DNA of 64,000 bases, taken from Dryocosmus kuriphilus. Its lineage: Eukaryota; Arthropoda; Insecta; Hymenoptera; Cynipidae. The notes below the pieces were generated by a model. That model was given only the letters and a program-made list of their open reading frames with translations, made no database searches and was not told where the DNA came from. The stretch lies in contig CM076193.1 of NCBI GenBank assembly GCA_038277395.1, positions 88,365,583 through 88,429,582 of the forward strand, read 5' to 3'. Below, piece by piece: positions 1 to 11,559 of this stretch. Position numbers and translations under genes: made by a program. Each line of letters opens with the position of its first letter. Position 1 is the first letter of the stretch.

Positions 1-1795
1 GTGCTTGTAGTAATTCAAATGGTTGTGCCCTGTGAGGAACTAAACCATTATTCTTATATCCTTCTGGGGTAAATTTAGTGTGTTCCCAGTACTCCCCCAC
101 CTCTATAAGTGTTTCAGCACAGTGAAGTATAGCTAAGACCTCCGCCTGAAAGACGGTGGCATGCTGTCCAAGTAGGATTTGCATCCCCTTCCTTCTAGCG
201 ATCACCGTGTATCCTCCTTGTTCCAGCTGCTGCTCCACTTTTGTTACAGCGGCCTGAAGCGCAGTTTCTACCGAGCAGCCCTGTGCTGCCCTCTGAGCAG
301 CGGGAAGGTTAAAAGTACATCATCCCTGATGTGTCTGTCAACCAGCTTCTCTACCTTCTTCAGGATGAAGAAAGTCAAGCTGATCGGCCTAAAATCCTTT
401 GCAGCAGTGTTGCCCTCTTTCCCTGGTTTGGGTAAAAAGACCACTCTGCCATTCTTCCATGCCGACGGTACGTGTTCAAGGGCAATACTGGCCCTGAACA
501 GTTTTTTCAACGAGGCGGCCACGCAGTCCATGCCCTTTTGTAAGAGCACTGGGTAGACACCATCCGCTCCTGGTGATTTATAGGGTCAGAAGGACTTAAT
601 GTCCCATTCTAACTTCTTACTATCAACGACCTTTGCTGCGAATTGCCAGTCGGCATTCTCCCTCCTCAAGCCCAAGCATGAGGACCCTTCTTCCTGGTCG
701 GTTTGTTGTCTCTGAAAGCCTGGGAAGTGAACTTCCATTAGGCTATTCAGACTTCCTTCTTTGTCCTCCGCAAGCTCGCCATTGTCGAGCCTTATAAGTC
801 CGAGACGAGCCTCCGGATCCTTCGCCAAGATCTTGTAAAGCTTCGCTATGCTCGAGATGTCTTTCGTGTCCTCGCAGAAGCGAGATCCTAGTCCCAGTCT
901 GACGGAAGTTTAGTTTTGTTTGCCCTATTACACAATGCTCTAGTCTTTTTCTGGAGCCTCTAGGTGGTTGTTCCACCACTCGGCCCCTTTCCTAAATTTC
1001 ATTGTGCCCATATGGCAGTTGTTCTCATAAACTGTCATCAAAGCCCTCCTCAAGAAATCCGTGGCACACTCTAATTCACCTATGGTTTCTATAACTCGTG
1101 GGAAACTCCACGAGCCTACCTTTGAGTTCCTCCGTATAGAAGTCCCAATGGGTGTTCCTGGGGTTTCTGATCTTCCAAACCTCCGGTTTTCTTAACGCCA
1201 GATGGAACAAAATGTATTTTTGGTCTGAGAGAGACTCCTCGTCAGAGACTCTCCAGCCTACTACCTTGCTCCTCAGTTCTTCCGAAAATAGAGCCAAGTC
1301 GAGAACCTCACTCCTGTTTTTGTTCTGGAATGTGGGAGTATTACCTCGATTAAGTATATCCAGCTCAGTGTCAGCTAGATATTCTATTAGATCTCCACCT
1401 CTATCATTGATTTTCGTGCTCCCCCACACCACATGATGAGCGTTAACATTACAAGCCAAGAGCAGAGGACTTTTAGTCTCTTGACAGTGATGTATAAGGA
1501 CCCAAACCTCTATAGGAGGTGAAGCCCCCGCAGCCTCTGAGGCTCACCTTAATAAGGACGAGATCCCTGCGGCAGTGTTTAGGCATCAATATTGGATCCA
1601 ATCCCTTGATGGCTATGAATGCCCTTGGTGCTTTTTCGCTTGGTCCCTTATATAAGGAGCCACAACCTCCTAGGCCGCTAATTCTTTCCCTGTATAACCA
1701 GGGTTCTTGGATTAGGAACCTGTCTACACCACTGCCATGCGCCTGGCTAGGATTGCTGAGGCCTCTTTGCTGTGGTGCAAATTTATCTACATCAT
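1..1795 (-). pseudogene. LINE ORF2 pseudogene: endonuclease, RT start, RNase H
   Basis: The endonuclease begins near 1790 and continues through LIQEPWLY (about 1700) and the NAHHVVWGS motif (near 1440) to about 1076, with frameshifts. A linker follows at 979-743. The RT start is at 745-268 with KSPGADG and FRPISLT, broken by a TGA just before the KSPGADG motif. At about 205-230 the frame passes directly from ETALQAAVTKVEQQLE in early RT to GQHATVFQAEVLAI, which is RNase H, so the catalytic YxDD region is absent. The RNase H frame is then open to the window edge. In this family ORF2 performs target-primed reverse transcription; this copy cannot, because its RT core is deleted. Confidence 0.82.
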
Positions 1796-2200
1796 AGAGA
1801 GTCCCGTCCTGAACATTAATCGACTAAGTCAGAGGACACCTCCGGGTGCTTCTGGCCCCCCTGCGGGGCCCTGTCGGATCACCCGAAAGGAGATTCTACC
1901 AGCCCTCTCCACCGCTACTGGGGATACGACCCCAATGGAGCGATCCACTGAATCCTTTTGGCGATGGGTTAAATAAAGACCCCTGCGAGGGGCCCTTATT
2001 TATATTGTTTATGTTTCTTTGATTCTTGCTAGACATTTTAGTCCCAAGAGAGGCTGGGGAAATAAAATCTACTCCCTGCAGAGCCCCGCTTGCATTACAA
2101 GAACAGAAGTGTAGTTCTCGCCAAACTTTTCGCTTGCAGGGAGAGGGTATTAATACTAAAGGATTCGACCTGGCGTCCTTAAGTCTCCGTTTCGACACCT
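1..2200 (-). mobile_element. LOA/R1-group LINE, degenerate copy
   Basis: A minus-strand non-LTR retrotransposon runs off the left edge. Endonuclease, RT start and RNase H pieces can be read in that order, and the copy at 32.6-36.8 kb has matching motifs (INLHHSKEASAILARRM here, INLHHAKSASATLSRRL there). The stretch 1896-2198 has a 100-residue open frame that may be the remnant of ORF1, but I do not recognise it. No poly-A tail or target duplication is visible because the 3' end lies outside the window. The 5' limit near 2200 is a guess: the next feature is the Tc1 element. Many frameshifts and stops mark it as old and dead. Confidence 0.8.
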
Positions 2201-2363
2201 CCTCTAGTCAGGTTGGTAAGAGGGTGTACAGCATTACCCGCAGTCGGTAAGTGATACAAATCTAAACCTTTTTTCATATGTAGAGGGAACCTCTGCCCTT
2301 GGCGCTTTAATGAGAACATTTCATTCGATGCTGATTTTTAGTCAGAAAAGCACGTAAACCGCA

Positions 2364-3361
2364 ATGAGCGCCACGTACGCGAAGCGCTTCGAGGCAGTGT
2401 TCCTCTGCACACATCCAAAAGGGCCAAAAATGTCATATGCAGCGGCGGTCAAGTACATTAAAAATTCGAGAGCGTTTGTCGAGAAGTGGGTGCAATACGT
2501 TAAAGAGTCGAAAAACGTCGACGACCTTCCAGATCGTGGTTCAAGAGGAAAATTAACCAAAAAGGACGAAAAACTGATCGTGGCCTTGTTTTCGAGGAAT
2601 CCTGGCTTGTCTTTACGTCAAGGACAAGCAAAATTGAAGCGGAAAGGACCGGACATATCGCACGTAACTATTCGTGAAAATTTTCGCGCACACAATTTGA
2701 AATGGCGAAGTACTCTGAAGAAACCACTGTTGTCCGAAAAGCACGTTGCCAGACGACTCGCCTGGGTACAGGAAAGCATTGATCGCCACAGGAGTAACGT
2801 AGTTTTCTCTGTCGAAGCTTCTGTTTGGGTTTTATGATCGCACCACGCGCCTGGTGTTCCTCCCCAAGTAAGTTCGTCCAGCGCACCGTTAAACATTCAA
2901 TCAAGGTTCATCTTTGGGGCTGCTTCTCAAAAAAGGGTTTTGGCGTTTTGCATCTCTTTACCGACAACCTGAATGCTTCCAGGATGGTCAAAATTCATGA
3001 GAAAGCCTTAATACCCACTGCCAAACGTCAGTTCATCACAAAAAACGAGGACTGGATCTTGCAGGAAGACAGTGATCCCAAACACCGTAACCGGCTCTAC
3101 ACTGACTGGAAACGGGAAAATGGCATAATCACACTAGATTGGCCTTCACAATCGCCTGATGCTAATCCCATCGAAAATGTCTGGGTGTACATTAAACAGA
3201 AGCTTCGTGGAAAACGGGTCTTCACTTTAGAGAAGCTTTCCCGAGAAATTCGACGCATTTGGAAAGCGCTATCTCTCGAATACGTCGAAAATTTGGTGGA
3301 AAGTTTGCCTCGCAGATGCCAAGCGATTCTTGACGCTGGTAGTGACTGGACTCGCTACTAA
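2364..3361 (+). pseudogene. Tc1-like (DD34E) transposase pseudogene
   Basis: Two reading frames (2364-2837 and 2825-3361) together cover a Tc1-type transposase of about 330 residues, near normal length. The first carries the paired helix-turn-helix DNA-binding region with a GSRGK hook between its halves. The second has the second catalytic Asp in LQEDSDPKH and the Glu in PIENVW; I count 34 residues between them, the Tc1 spacing. The first catalytic Asp, expected in FSDEAS, is Val (FSVEAS, GTC for GAC). A frameshift near 2825 separates the halves. Both defects make it inactive. Terminal inverted repeats are not convincing: only a 9-bp match, GTGTACAGC near 2224 and its complement near 9115, flanks the gene and the element inserted after it. 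Confidence 0.88.
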
Positions 3362-3881
3362 CCCTGCTTAAAATGATGGATAGAACCCGGATAAAATCCG
3401 GATAGACTTGGGACTTTATCCGGGCCTATCCGGAAAACTTCCGGGTTTTGTAACCGGGTTGTATCCGGATATACTTGGGACTTATATGGCACAATAGGAA
3501 ATATTTTTCCGGGTCTTTTCCGGTTCTAACCGGGATGTAGACGGCACATAATTTTGCTATCGGGACCTATCCAGCACTTATATGGGACACCAAGAAAGAT
3601 TTATCCGCGTTTTATCTGATCTTGGCCGGGATCTGTTCGGTACAAAATTTCGATCTATCCGGGCCTATTTGGGATTTATACGGGACGCTGGGAAAGAATA
3701 ATCTGGTTCCAATCCGGTCCTACCCGGGATCTTTCGGATGAAAAAAAAAGTAAAAAAAAGTAACAATAAAAATTGTTTTTAATATAATCACTGCACTTAA
3801 TATATGTTTTAAATTACACAATCACATGCACGGTCTCTTACACATATAATCGCTTGCCTAAACGCTTCGAAAAATCCGCGC

Positions 3882-3957
3882 ACTCGCTGGGGATCAAACC
3901 CCCGAACCTAACATCCTAAGATATAATACGCACGCATTAACCGCCTGAGCTATTAGA
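3882..3957 (-). repeat. tRNA-derived segment (SINE head or tRNA pseudogene)
   Basis: On the minus strand TAGCTCAGGCGG matches a Pol III A box, and about 45 bases on GGGGGTTTGATCCCC forms a T-arm-like hairpin containing a B-box-like GTTTGATCC. The acceptor and D stems do not pair, so it is not a functional tRNA. It fits a SINE head or a decayed tRNA copy captured inside the 3362-9044 element. Confidence 0.45.
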
Positions 3958-3964
3958 TTCTGAT

Positions 3965-4067
3965 GAGGTTTATCGTCTTCTTTCAAGATTCGCTACAAAA
4001 ATTTAAAAAGTTTCAAAATAAACAAAATCGTGGCTGTTTCTCTAAAAATATAAAAAGATTATTTATT
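3965..4067. repeat. Dispersed repeat, inverted relative to 9951-10043
   Basis: About 100 bp here (from GAGGTTTATCGTCTTC to TATAAAAAGATTATTT) reappear as the reverse complement at 9951-10043 with a few substitutions. The two copies lie on opposite sides of the tandem array, one inside and one outside the 3362-9044 element. It looks like a MITE-type repeat. Confidence 0.7.
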
Positions 4068-5091
4068 ATTAACCGCCTTCAGCTTTATCGCTGAAAATCC
4101 AGGGATAATTGCGACGAATATTTTAATTTCTTTTGTTTTACACATTTTATGAATAGATGGATGTAAAAATGTTTTATTTTAAAATTTTTAATTGATCTTT
4201 TACAAAACGAAACATTCTTTGATGAAACTTTATTTAAATATTTGTATTATAGCTATTTGTATTACAACAAGTTTTTAATTTAAATTTTTAAAAATTATGT
4301 TTCAAAAAATATTTGTATTTGTAAAAATTGAAATTTGGAAAATTATTGTATACCAGAGAATCTTTTTATATGAAAGTTTTATGCTATTACTTCAAATCTA
4401 GTATAATAAAAATATCCAATTAATCAGTGATTTTTGTGCATATTTTGAAAATACAAAATTCAACGCTTTAATTGCTTTCACATTTACTATTTTCAGAATC
4501 ATTGTGTTATAATAGGTACTAAATAATTGCTGCTAATAAATCCTCCCGCCTAAGTGTATTTAAATAGAGTTTAATATAATCTCTGCCCAGGAAAAAAGAA
4601 ACGATTGAACAACTGCTTTAGTGAATTGGATTTGTTTAAGAATGCGGATTGAACAGTCGTCTTTCTAAATTGGAATGATGTATTTCAATCGGCCTCCAAA
4701 ATTTAGGTGGTTTTATCAGAAAACTCCGACTGAACAGAAACTTTATCATTCTTTTTAGGACTTTTTCAATCGGATCGACATTTTTAGCGTTATTATGTTG
4801 CCATATTTCACACCAGATTTTCAATTTTTAAAACCGCTGAAAAATTAAACAAAGCTGTGTACTGGAAAATCGGAATTAAACATAGATTCCGATTTCAAGA
4901 ATATAAAAGATAAATAAGTAGAGTTGTGTTTACAAATTAAATAAATCTTCAAATAAACTACTTTGCTAAATTTTTAATCGGAAGTTTCCTATTATTTAAG
5001 AATGCAGATTCATGAAAGCCACAGACCGATTCAAATTTTCTTATCGGTTTCTTGTTCCTGGGTAATGGGAATATTTACCTAGAGATTTTGA

Positions 5092-8000
5092 TCCTGGATA
5101 GACCCGGATAGGCACTCTTGTAGAATTTAAAAGAATTATCAATTTCTGATTACATATCTCGGATAGATACCGGATAAGCCCAGCTGATAGTGCATTGTAG
5201 GACTTAAATTTATGGGTTTAAAGAGTACAAGTCAGATCCCGGACAGACCCGGACAGATGTCCTCTTAGAAGAAATCAATTTCTGGTTCCATGTCCCAGAT
5301 AGGTCCCGTATAAGCCCGGCTGATAGTGCATTGTAGGACTGGGTTAAATTTGGGTTTAGAGTACAGGTCAGATCCCGGATAGGTAAGCTTGTAGAATTTA
5401 AAAGAATTATCAATTTCTGATTACATATCCCGGATAGATACCGGAAAAGCCCGGCTGATAGTGGATTGTAGGGACTTAAATTTATGGGTTCAAAGAGTAT
5501 AAGTCAGATCCCGAATAGACCGGGACAGATGTCCTCTTAGAAGAAATCAATTTCTGGTTCCATTTCCCAGATATGTCCCGTATAAGCCCGGCTGATAGTG
5601 CATTGTAGGACTGGGTTAAATTTGGGTTTAGAGTACAGATCAGATCCCGGATAGGCAAGCTTGTAGAATTTAAAAGAATTATCAATTTCTGATTACATAT
5701 CCCAGATAGATACCGGAAAAGCCCGGCTGATAGTGGATTGCAGGGACTTAAATTTATGGGTTTAAAGAGTACAAGTCAGATCCCGGACAGATGTCCTCTT
5801 AGAAGAAATCAATTTCTGGTTCCATGTCCCAGATAGGTCCCGTATAAGCCCGGCTGATAGTGCATTGTAGGACTGGGTTAAATTTGGGTTTAGAGTACAG
5901 GTCAGATCCCGGATAGGCAAGCTTGTAGAATTTAAAAGAATTATCAATTTCTGATTACATATCCCGGATAGATACCGGAAAAGCCCGGCTGATAGTGGAT
6001 TGTAGGGACTTAAATTTATGGGTTCAAAGAGTATAAGTCAGATCCCAAATAGACCGGGACAGATGTCCTCTTAGAAGAAATCAATTTCTGGTTCCATTTC
6101 CCAGATATGTCCCGTATAAGCCCGGCTGATAGTGCATTGTAGGACTGGGTTAAATTTGGGTTTAGAGTACAGATCAGATCCCGGATAGGCAAGCTTGTAG
6201 AATTTAAAAGAATTATCAATTTCTGATTACATATCCCAGATAGATACCGGAAAAGCCCGGCTGATAGTGGATTGCAGGGACTTAAATTTATGGGTTCAAA
6301 GAGTACAAGTCAGATCCCGGACAGACCCGGACAGATGTCCTCTTAGAAGAAATCAATTTCTGGTTCCATGTCCCAGATAGGTCCCGTATAAGCCCGGCTG
6401 ATAGTGCATTGTAGGACTGGGTTAAATTTGGGTTTAGAGTACAGGTCAGATCCCGGATAGGCAAGCTTGTAGAATTTAAAAGAATTATCAATTTCTGATT
6501 ACATATCCCGGATAGATACCGGAAAAGCCCGGCTGATAGTGGATTGTAGGGACTTAAATTTATGGGTTCAAAGAGTACAAGTCAGATCCCGGACAGACCC
6601 GGACAGATGTCCTCTTAGAAGAAATCAATTTCTGGTTCCATGTCCCAGATAGGTCCCGTATAAGCCCGGCTGATAGTGCATTGTAGGACTGGGTTAAATT
6701 TGGGTTTAGAGTACAGGTCAGATCCCGGATAGGCAAGCTTGTAGAATTTAAAAGAATTATCAATTTCTGATTACATATCCCGGATAGATACCGGAAAAGC
6801 CCGGCTGATAGTGGATTGTAGGGACTTAAATTTATGGGTTCAAAGAGTATAAGTCAGATCCCGAATCGACCGGGACAGATGTCCTCTTAGAAGAAATCAA
6901 TTTCTGGTTCCATTTCCCAGATATGTCCCGTATAAGCCCGGCTGATAGTGCATTGTAGGACTGGGTTAAATTTGGGTTTAGAGTACAGATCAGATCCCGG
7001 ATAGGCAAGCTTGTAGAATTTAAAAGAATTATCAATTTCTGATTACATATCCCAGATAGATACCGGAAAAGCCCGGCTGATAGTGGATTGCAGGGACTTA
7101 AATTTATGGGTTTAAAGAGTACAAGTCAGATCCCGGACAGACCCGGACAGATGTCCTCTAAGAAGAAATCAATTTCTGGTTCCATGTCCCAGATAGGTCC
7201 CGTATAAGCCCGGCTGATAGTGCATTGTAGGACTGGGTTAAATTTGGGTTTAGAGTACAGGTCAGATCCCGGATAGGCAAGCTTGTAGAATTTAAAAGAA
7301 TTATCAATTTCTGATTACATATCCCGGATAGATACCGGAAAAGCCCGGATGATAGTGGATTGTAGGGACTTAAATTTATGGGTTCAAAGAGTATAAGTCA
7401 GATCCCGAATAGACCGGGACAGATGTCCTCTTAGAAGAAATCAATTTCTGATTCCATTTTCCAGATATGTCCCGTATAAGCCCGGCTGATAGTGCATTGT
7501 AGGACTGGGTTAAATTTGGGTTTAGAGTACAGATCAGATCCCGGATAGGCAAGCTTGTAGAATTTAAAAGAATTATCAATTTCTGATTACATATCCCAGA
7601 TAGATACCGGAAAAGCCCGGCTGATAGTGGATTGCAGGGACTTAAATTTATGGGTTTAAAGAGTACAAGTCAGATCCCGGACAGACCCGGACAGATGTCC
7701 TCTTAGAAGAAATCAATTTCTGGTTCCATGTCCCAGATAGGTCCCGTATAAGCCCGGCTGATAGTGCATTGTAGGACTGGGGTTAAATTTGGGTTTAGAG
7801 TACAGGTCAGATCCCGGATAGGCAAGCTTGTAGAATTTAAAAGAATTATCAATTTCTGATTACATATCCCGGATAGATACCGGAAAAGCCCGGCTGATAG
7901 TGGATTGTAGGGACTTAAATTTATGGGTTCAAAGAGTATAAGTCAGATCCCGAATAGACCGGGACAGATGTCCTCTTAGAAGAAATCAATTTCTGGTTCC

Positions 8001-8740
8001 ATTTCCCAGATATGTCCCGTATAAGCCCGGCTGATAGTGCATTGTAGGGCTGGGTTAAATTTGGGTTTAGAGTACAGATCAGATCCCGGATAGGCAAGCT
8101 TGTAGAATTTAAAAGAATTATCAATTTCTGATTACATATCCCAGATAGATACCGGAAAAGCCCGGCTGATAGTGGATTGCAGGGACTTAAATTTATGGGT
8201 TTAAAGAGTACAAGTCAGATCCCGGACAGACCCGGACAGATGTCCTCTTAGAAGAAATCAATTTCTGGTTCCATGTCCCAGATAGGTCCCGTATAAGCCC
8301 GGCTGATAGTGCATTGTAGGACTGGGTTAAATTTGGGTTTAGAGTACAGGTCAGATCCCGGATAGGCAAGCTTGTAGAATTTAAAAGAATTATCAATTTC
8401 TGATTACATATCCCGGATAGATACCGGAAAAACCCGGCTGATAGTGGATTGTAGGGACTTAAATTTATGGGTTTAAACAGTACAAGTCAGATCCCGAATA
8501 GACCGGGACAGATGTCCTCTTAGAAGAAATCAATTTCTGGTTCCATGTTCCAGATAGGTCCCGGATAAGCCCAGCTGGAAGTGCATTGTAGGACTTGCTT
8601 AAATTTAAGTTTAAAGAGTACAGGTCAGATCCCGGATAGACCCGAATAGGTACCCTTGCAGAATTTAAAAGATATAAATTTCTGATCCCATGTCCCAGAT
8701 AGATCCCGGATAAGCCCAAGTAGACTGACACTTATTGATT
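5092..8740. repeat. Satellite-like array, 272-bp units with A/B higher-order alternation
   Basis: About 13 head-to-tail units begin near 5210, 5482, 5754, 6016, 6288, 6560, 6832, 7104, 7376, 7648, 7921, 8193 and 8465. Spacing is 272 bp apart from a 10-bp deletion in the third unit and one added G in the tenth. Two variants alternate, A (GTACAAGTCAGATCCCGGAC) and B (GTATAAGTCAGATCCCGAAT), giving a 544-bp repeat with one A-A break at 6288/6560. Each unit consists of two diverged halves of about 136 bp, both starting TTAAATTT and ending in GGCTGATAGTG sequence. The edge units at 5092-5209 and after 8465 are more diverged. Each unit contains a 67-codon minus frame, but 272 is not a multiple of three and nothing supports coding. 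Confidence 0.92.
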
Positions 8741-9044
8741 TCTTGGATCTGATTGGTTACAGATAGACCCGGATAGACTCTAGTATGGACTTAGAGGAAA
8801 TCAATTTCTGAATTCGTGGCACGGATACATCCAGGGTATACCCGGTTTGAAAAACAATGTTGACTGCGTCAAAATATATTATTGGTCTCGTTTTCCCTAT
8901 AGAACCCGGATAGTCCCGAATAATTCCCAGATAGAAAATAAGTAACCGGATAGATCCCGGATATACCCATACGAAAGTTCTATCCGGTTTCTATTAGGGC
9001 CTTATCAGGTTTCTATCGGATCCTATCCGGCATTTTAAGCAGGG

Positions 9045-9450
9045 AATACAATTGCGTATTGCCTCGGAACATTTCTAATGTATGCATGTGTAAAAAAAAA
9101 TTGTGCATAAATGAAGCTGTACACGCTCTTACTTAACTAACACTCCGCCATGCCCGTCTCGGTTGAGGGGGGCAAGCCGGAGTATTCAAGGATTTGATAA
9201 CCCTGGTGCCATTCAGCCCTTGACACGGCGACTAGATCTTAGCTTGGGAGCATGAGGACTCGAGTCCCTGATATTTCAGGAGGCTTTGCCATTACCCCCT
9301 GGAAGGATCGCTTCTTGGTTAGGGTCCCGCAGACCAGAGACCCCTAGTTGCCCAGAGCAGCCGTATCTCGCGATACAGTCCCTCTGGTTCACCTACTCTG
9401 GATCTCTCGTACGATTAGACCCTTAAGCCCTCCCACCAACTACAACTTTT
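9045..9450. other. Probable Tc1 3' flank followed by a GC-rich island of unknown origin
   Basis: 9045-9125 is AT-rich and probably the displaced 3' end of the Tc1 element. From about 9135 to 9435 the base composition rises sharply, in a stretch without an open frame. It resembles the GC-rich 5' UTRs of the LINEs elsewhere in the window (23.05-23.29 kb and 32.6-32.98 kb) in composition only; I found no shared sequence. Confidence 0.4.
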
Positions 9451-9454
9451 AAAA

Positions 9455-10310
9455 AATATTTTAAAAAAGAAAAAAGGTGGGGCCTTCCAGAAAATCTTTT
9501 TTATTTTTTTCAACGAATTTTGAAATCAATAAAAGAACATTTTCTGGAAGACCCCACATTTTTTATTTTTAAAAATATGTTTAAAAAGTTGCTGTTTACA
9601 TAAGAAAGGCATATCCTATCATTTTTACGCGGGCTAAACTTTATTTGAAGCCAGGAGAATCCCCTCCACCCGAAAATAGAATTTTCACATTTTTCTCGTA
9701 AACGATTCAAGATATCACAAGAGACAAAGAGGTATTTTTGTAGAACTTCTCTAGTGGCGCTAACTTTAATATTCACATGTTTTTGTACCTTTGTTATTTT
9801 CGAGAAAAAATGCATGCAAAAATTCGATTTTATGAAAAAAAAAATTCTCCTGGCCACAAAAATGGTTTAGCCCACAAAACTTACAGAGTATCTTCCTCAT
9901 ATAAGAACAAGTTAATAAAAAAATATAACTGTGGGTTTCCTGAGAAAATAATCTTTTTATATTTTTAGAAAAACAGCCGCGATTTTGTTTATTTTGAAAC
10001 TTTTTAAATTTTTCTAGCGAGTTTTGAAATAAGACGATAAACATCAGGATCTGGAAGGAAACCCCAAATATCTCTATTATGTTAAAAGTTATACAGGTTT
10101 AAAGAAAAAAATTGCATTTTTTCGAAAAATCCACTTCAAAATTTAAATATTCATAACTTCGTACACGAATTTTTTTTTGCAATTCCAAAAAATACGTATC
10201 ACCTATTTTCCTCTCAAAAACAACATATTTCGTCACCAACATATTCTGCAAATTGAAGTGTAAGATTTGTCTGATTTGAAAATTGGATTCGGTTATAAAC
10301 ATATAATAAT
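9455..10310. repeat. Cluster of MITE-like inverted repeats
   Basis: GGTGGGGCCTTCCAGAAAAT near 9476 faces ATTTTCTGGAAGACCCCAC near 9538, and GTGGGTTTCCTGAGAAAATA near 9931 faces TCTGGAAGGAAACCCC near 10051, so at least two related inverted pairs lie here. The segment 9951-10043 is the inverted partner of 3965-4067. The end near 10280 (TGATTTGAAAATTGGATTCGGT) resembles the terminus of the MITE at 46460-46678. No coding sequence is supported. Confidence 0.6.
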
Positions 10311-11322
10311 TTTCAAATAAGCTGCAACAATTATTTTCTTTAAAATTTACTGCTGATCAATTCTAAAAAAATAACTTCCAAATCGGTTAAGAATTACAGG
10401 CTTTAGACTATTGTGAACAGTAAATTCCCGATCCAGCCCACTGTGGACAGCATTGTTCAAGGGAAAATTAGAGAAATTTTAAAATTAAGTTTTGCGGCCA
10501 CCCTTGAACGAAGTTCCAACTTCAATCATTTTACATTAATACATAAATCGTAGAATAGAGAATGAAAAACAATTGAGCAATTTTAATTTGCAAATATTAA
10601 AAATTAGGTATGTAATTAAAAATTGAAAACACTAATTGTTGATTGATTTCAAATTGAAAGCACTGGAAAATATAAAAGCAATCGTAGAGTATTTTGTTAA
10701 AAGATAATTTTCAGGTCTGGGAGTGTCTTCTGTCATTTTTGAGTTGTTTCAGTTTGAAAGCAATCGCAACGTATTTTGTAAAAGTATCATGTCATTCAAT
10801 TTCTAATAATTTAACCTGAAAAAAGTCAATTGAACCTATTCAATTTAAATTTAATCTTAAATAGACATATTTTTCTCAAGTTTGAAAGCTTAAAATAATC
10901 CTAATAAAATAAGCTATGTATTATCAGGGTGTCTACTCGGTGCTCTATTTTAGATTCTCTGTCATTTTCCGGTTTTTTCCCGGTCCCTTGAAGTAATGTA
11001 TCTATTAGCGAATTGCTTAAAATGCAAAAATGTACATTCTTTCTTTCGAGTTTAATGTAACTATTGTGAGACAAATATTGAACGACGATACCAACACTTC
11101 TCATTAAACCTATAGAGTAGTAATAAGTAGTTGAAATTTATATTTTCTCTAAGAAAGGAAATAAAATTAAAATATTGTTTTAAACTATTTTGTTTAATTT
11201 ACAATCGCAGATTAAAGGAACATCAATATTTAGATTGTAGTGTGTGATAAACTTGCTTTAAAATATAGCATTTGAGTTTACGTATTTAAAAGTTTAAGTC
11301 TCTAACCACTTGACTTGAAAAT
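10311..11322. other. AT-rich noncoding stretch with one dispersed repeat
   Basis: No gene is seen. At 10926-10990 the sequence CAGGGTGTCTACTCGG with a CCGGT-containing tail resembles the segment at about 56663-56745, suggesting a short dispersed repeat. Confidence 0.5.
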
Positions 11323-11559
11323 TCAGTCTCTCTTTGCGGATTTAGACAGTACGCTAATTTGCTCTTCTATCACCTCTACTTGATTAGCAATATCTTGCAT
11401 AAGTTTTCTTTTCTTTGCCTGAGGATTTCTTGTTTCTTCTGCAATTCTTTTTTTTTTCTCCTTCTCTTTTTCTAACTTCTCCTTATTTTGTTCTTTTTTA
11501 CTCTTTAGAAGCTCATGATACTTGAAGTATCTGTTCAATACCTCTAATAACTCGAATAG
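11323..11559 (-). pseudogene. hAT transposase C-terminus, cut off by a LINE insertion
   Basis: The minus frame ending at 11323 encodes a lysine/glutamate-rich coiled-coil tail (RYFKYHELLKSKKEQ, then a long KEKEKKKR run, ending VLSKSAKRD). This is the kind of tail that follows the dimerisation domain in the BED-like hAT family whose main body lies at 16325-18660. The frame extends to 11691 but residues upstream of 11559 are LINE 5' sequence read in the wrong strand. The TSD copy AACTCGAATAG at 11549-11559 marks the break. A one-base frame difference exists between the two halves, so the gene had decayed further. Confidence 0.72.

Larger units (their letters stand above)
3362..9044. mobile_element. 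5.7-kb nonautonomous element with CCGGAT-rich ends and 14-bp TIRs
   Basis: The left end CCCTGCTTAAAATG at 3362-3375 is matched exactly by CATTTTAAGCAGGG at 9031-9044, and both ends continue inward as degenerate CCGGATAG-rich sequence. The element starts at the base after the Tc1 stop codon. Flanks read CTACTAA on the left and AATACAA on the right, so the duplication is AA or TA, not resolved. No transposase-like frame exists inside. Contents are CCGGAT-rich sequence to about 3740, an AT-rich stretch with a tRNA-like segment and a dispersed repeat to about 5090, the tandem array, and a right CCGGAT-rich end. I cannot assign a superfamily. Confidence 0.7.

Noticed and set aside
5210..8731. Repeated 61-88-codon minus-strand frames starting MIILLNSTSLPIRDL
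   Set aside because: They are translations of the 272-bp tandem unit; the unit is not a multiple of three and no start context or family similarity is seen.
5092..8740. CRISPR array
   Set aside because: Units are contiguous 272-bp repeats without unique spacers and the sequence is eukaryotic.
2224..9125. Tc1 terminal inverted repeats GTGTACAGC ... GCTGTACAC
   Set aside because: Only nine bases match and the following bases differ; too short to define the element ends.
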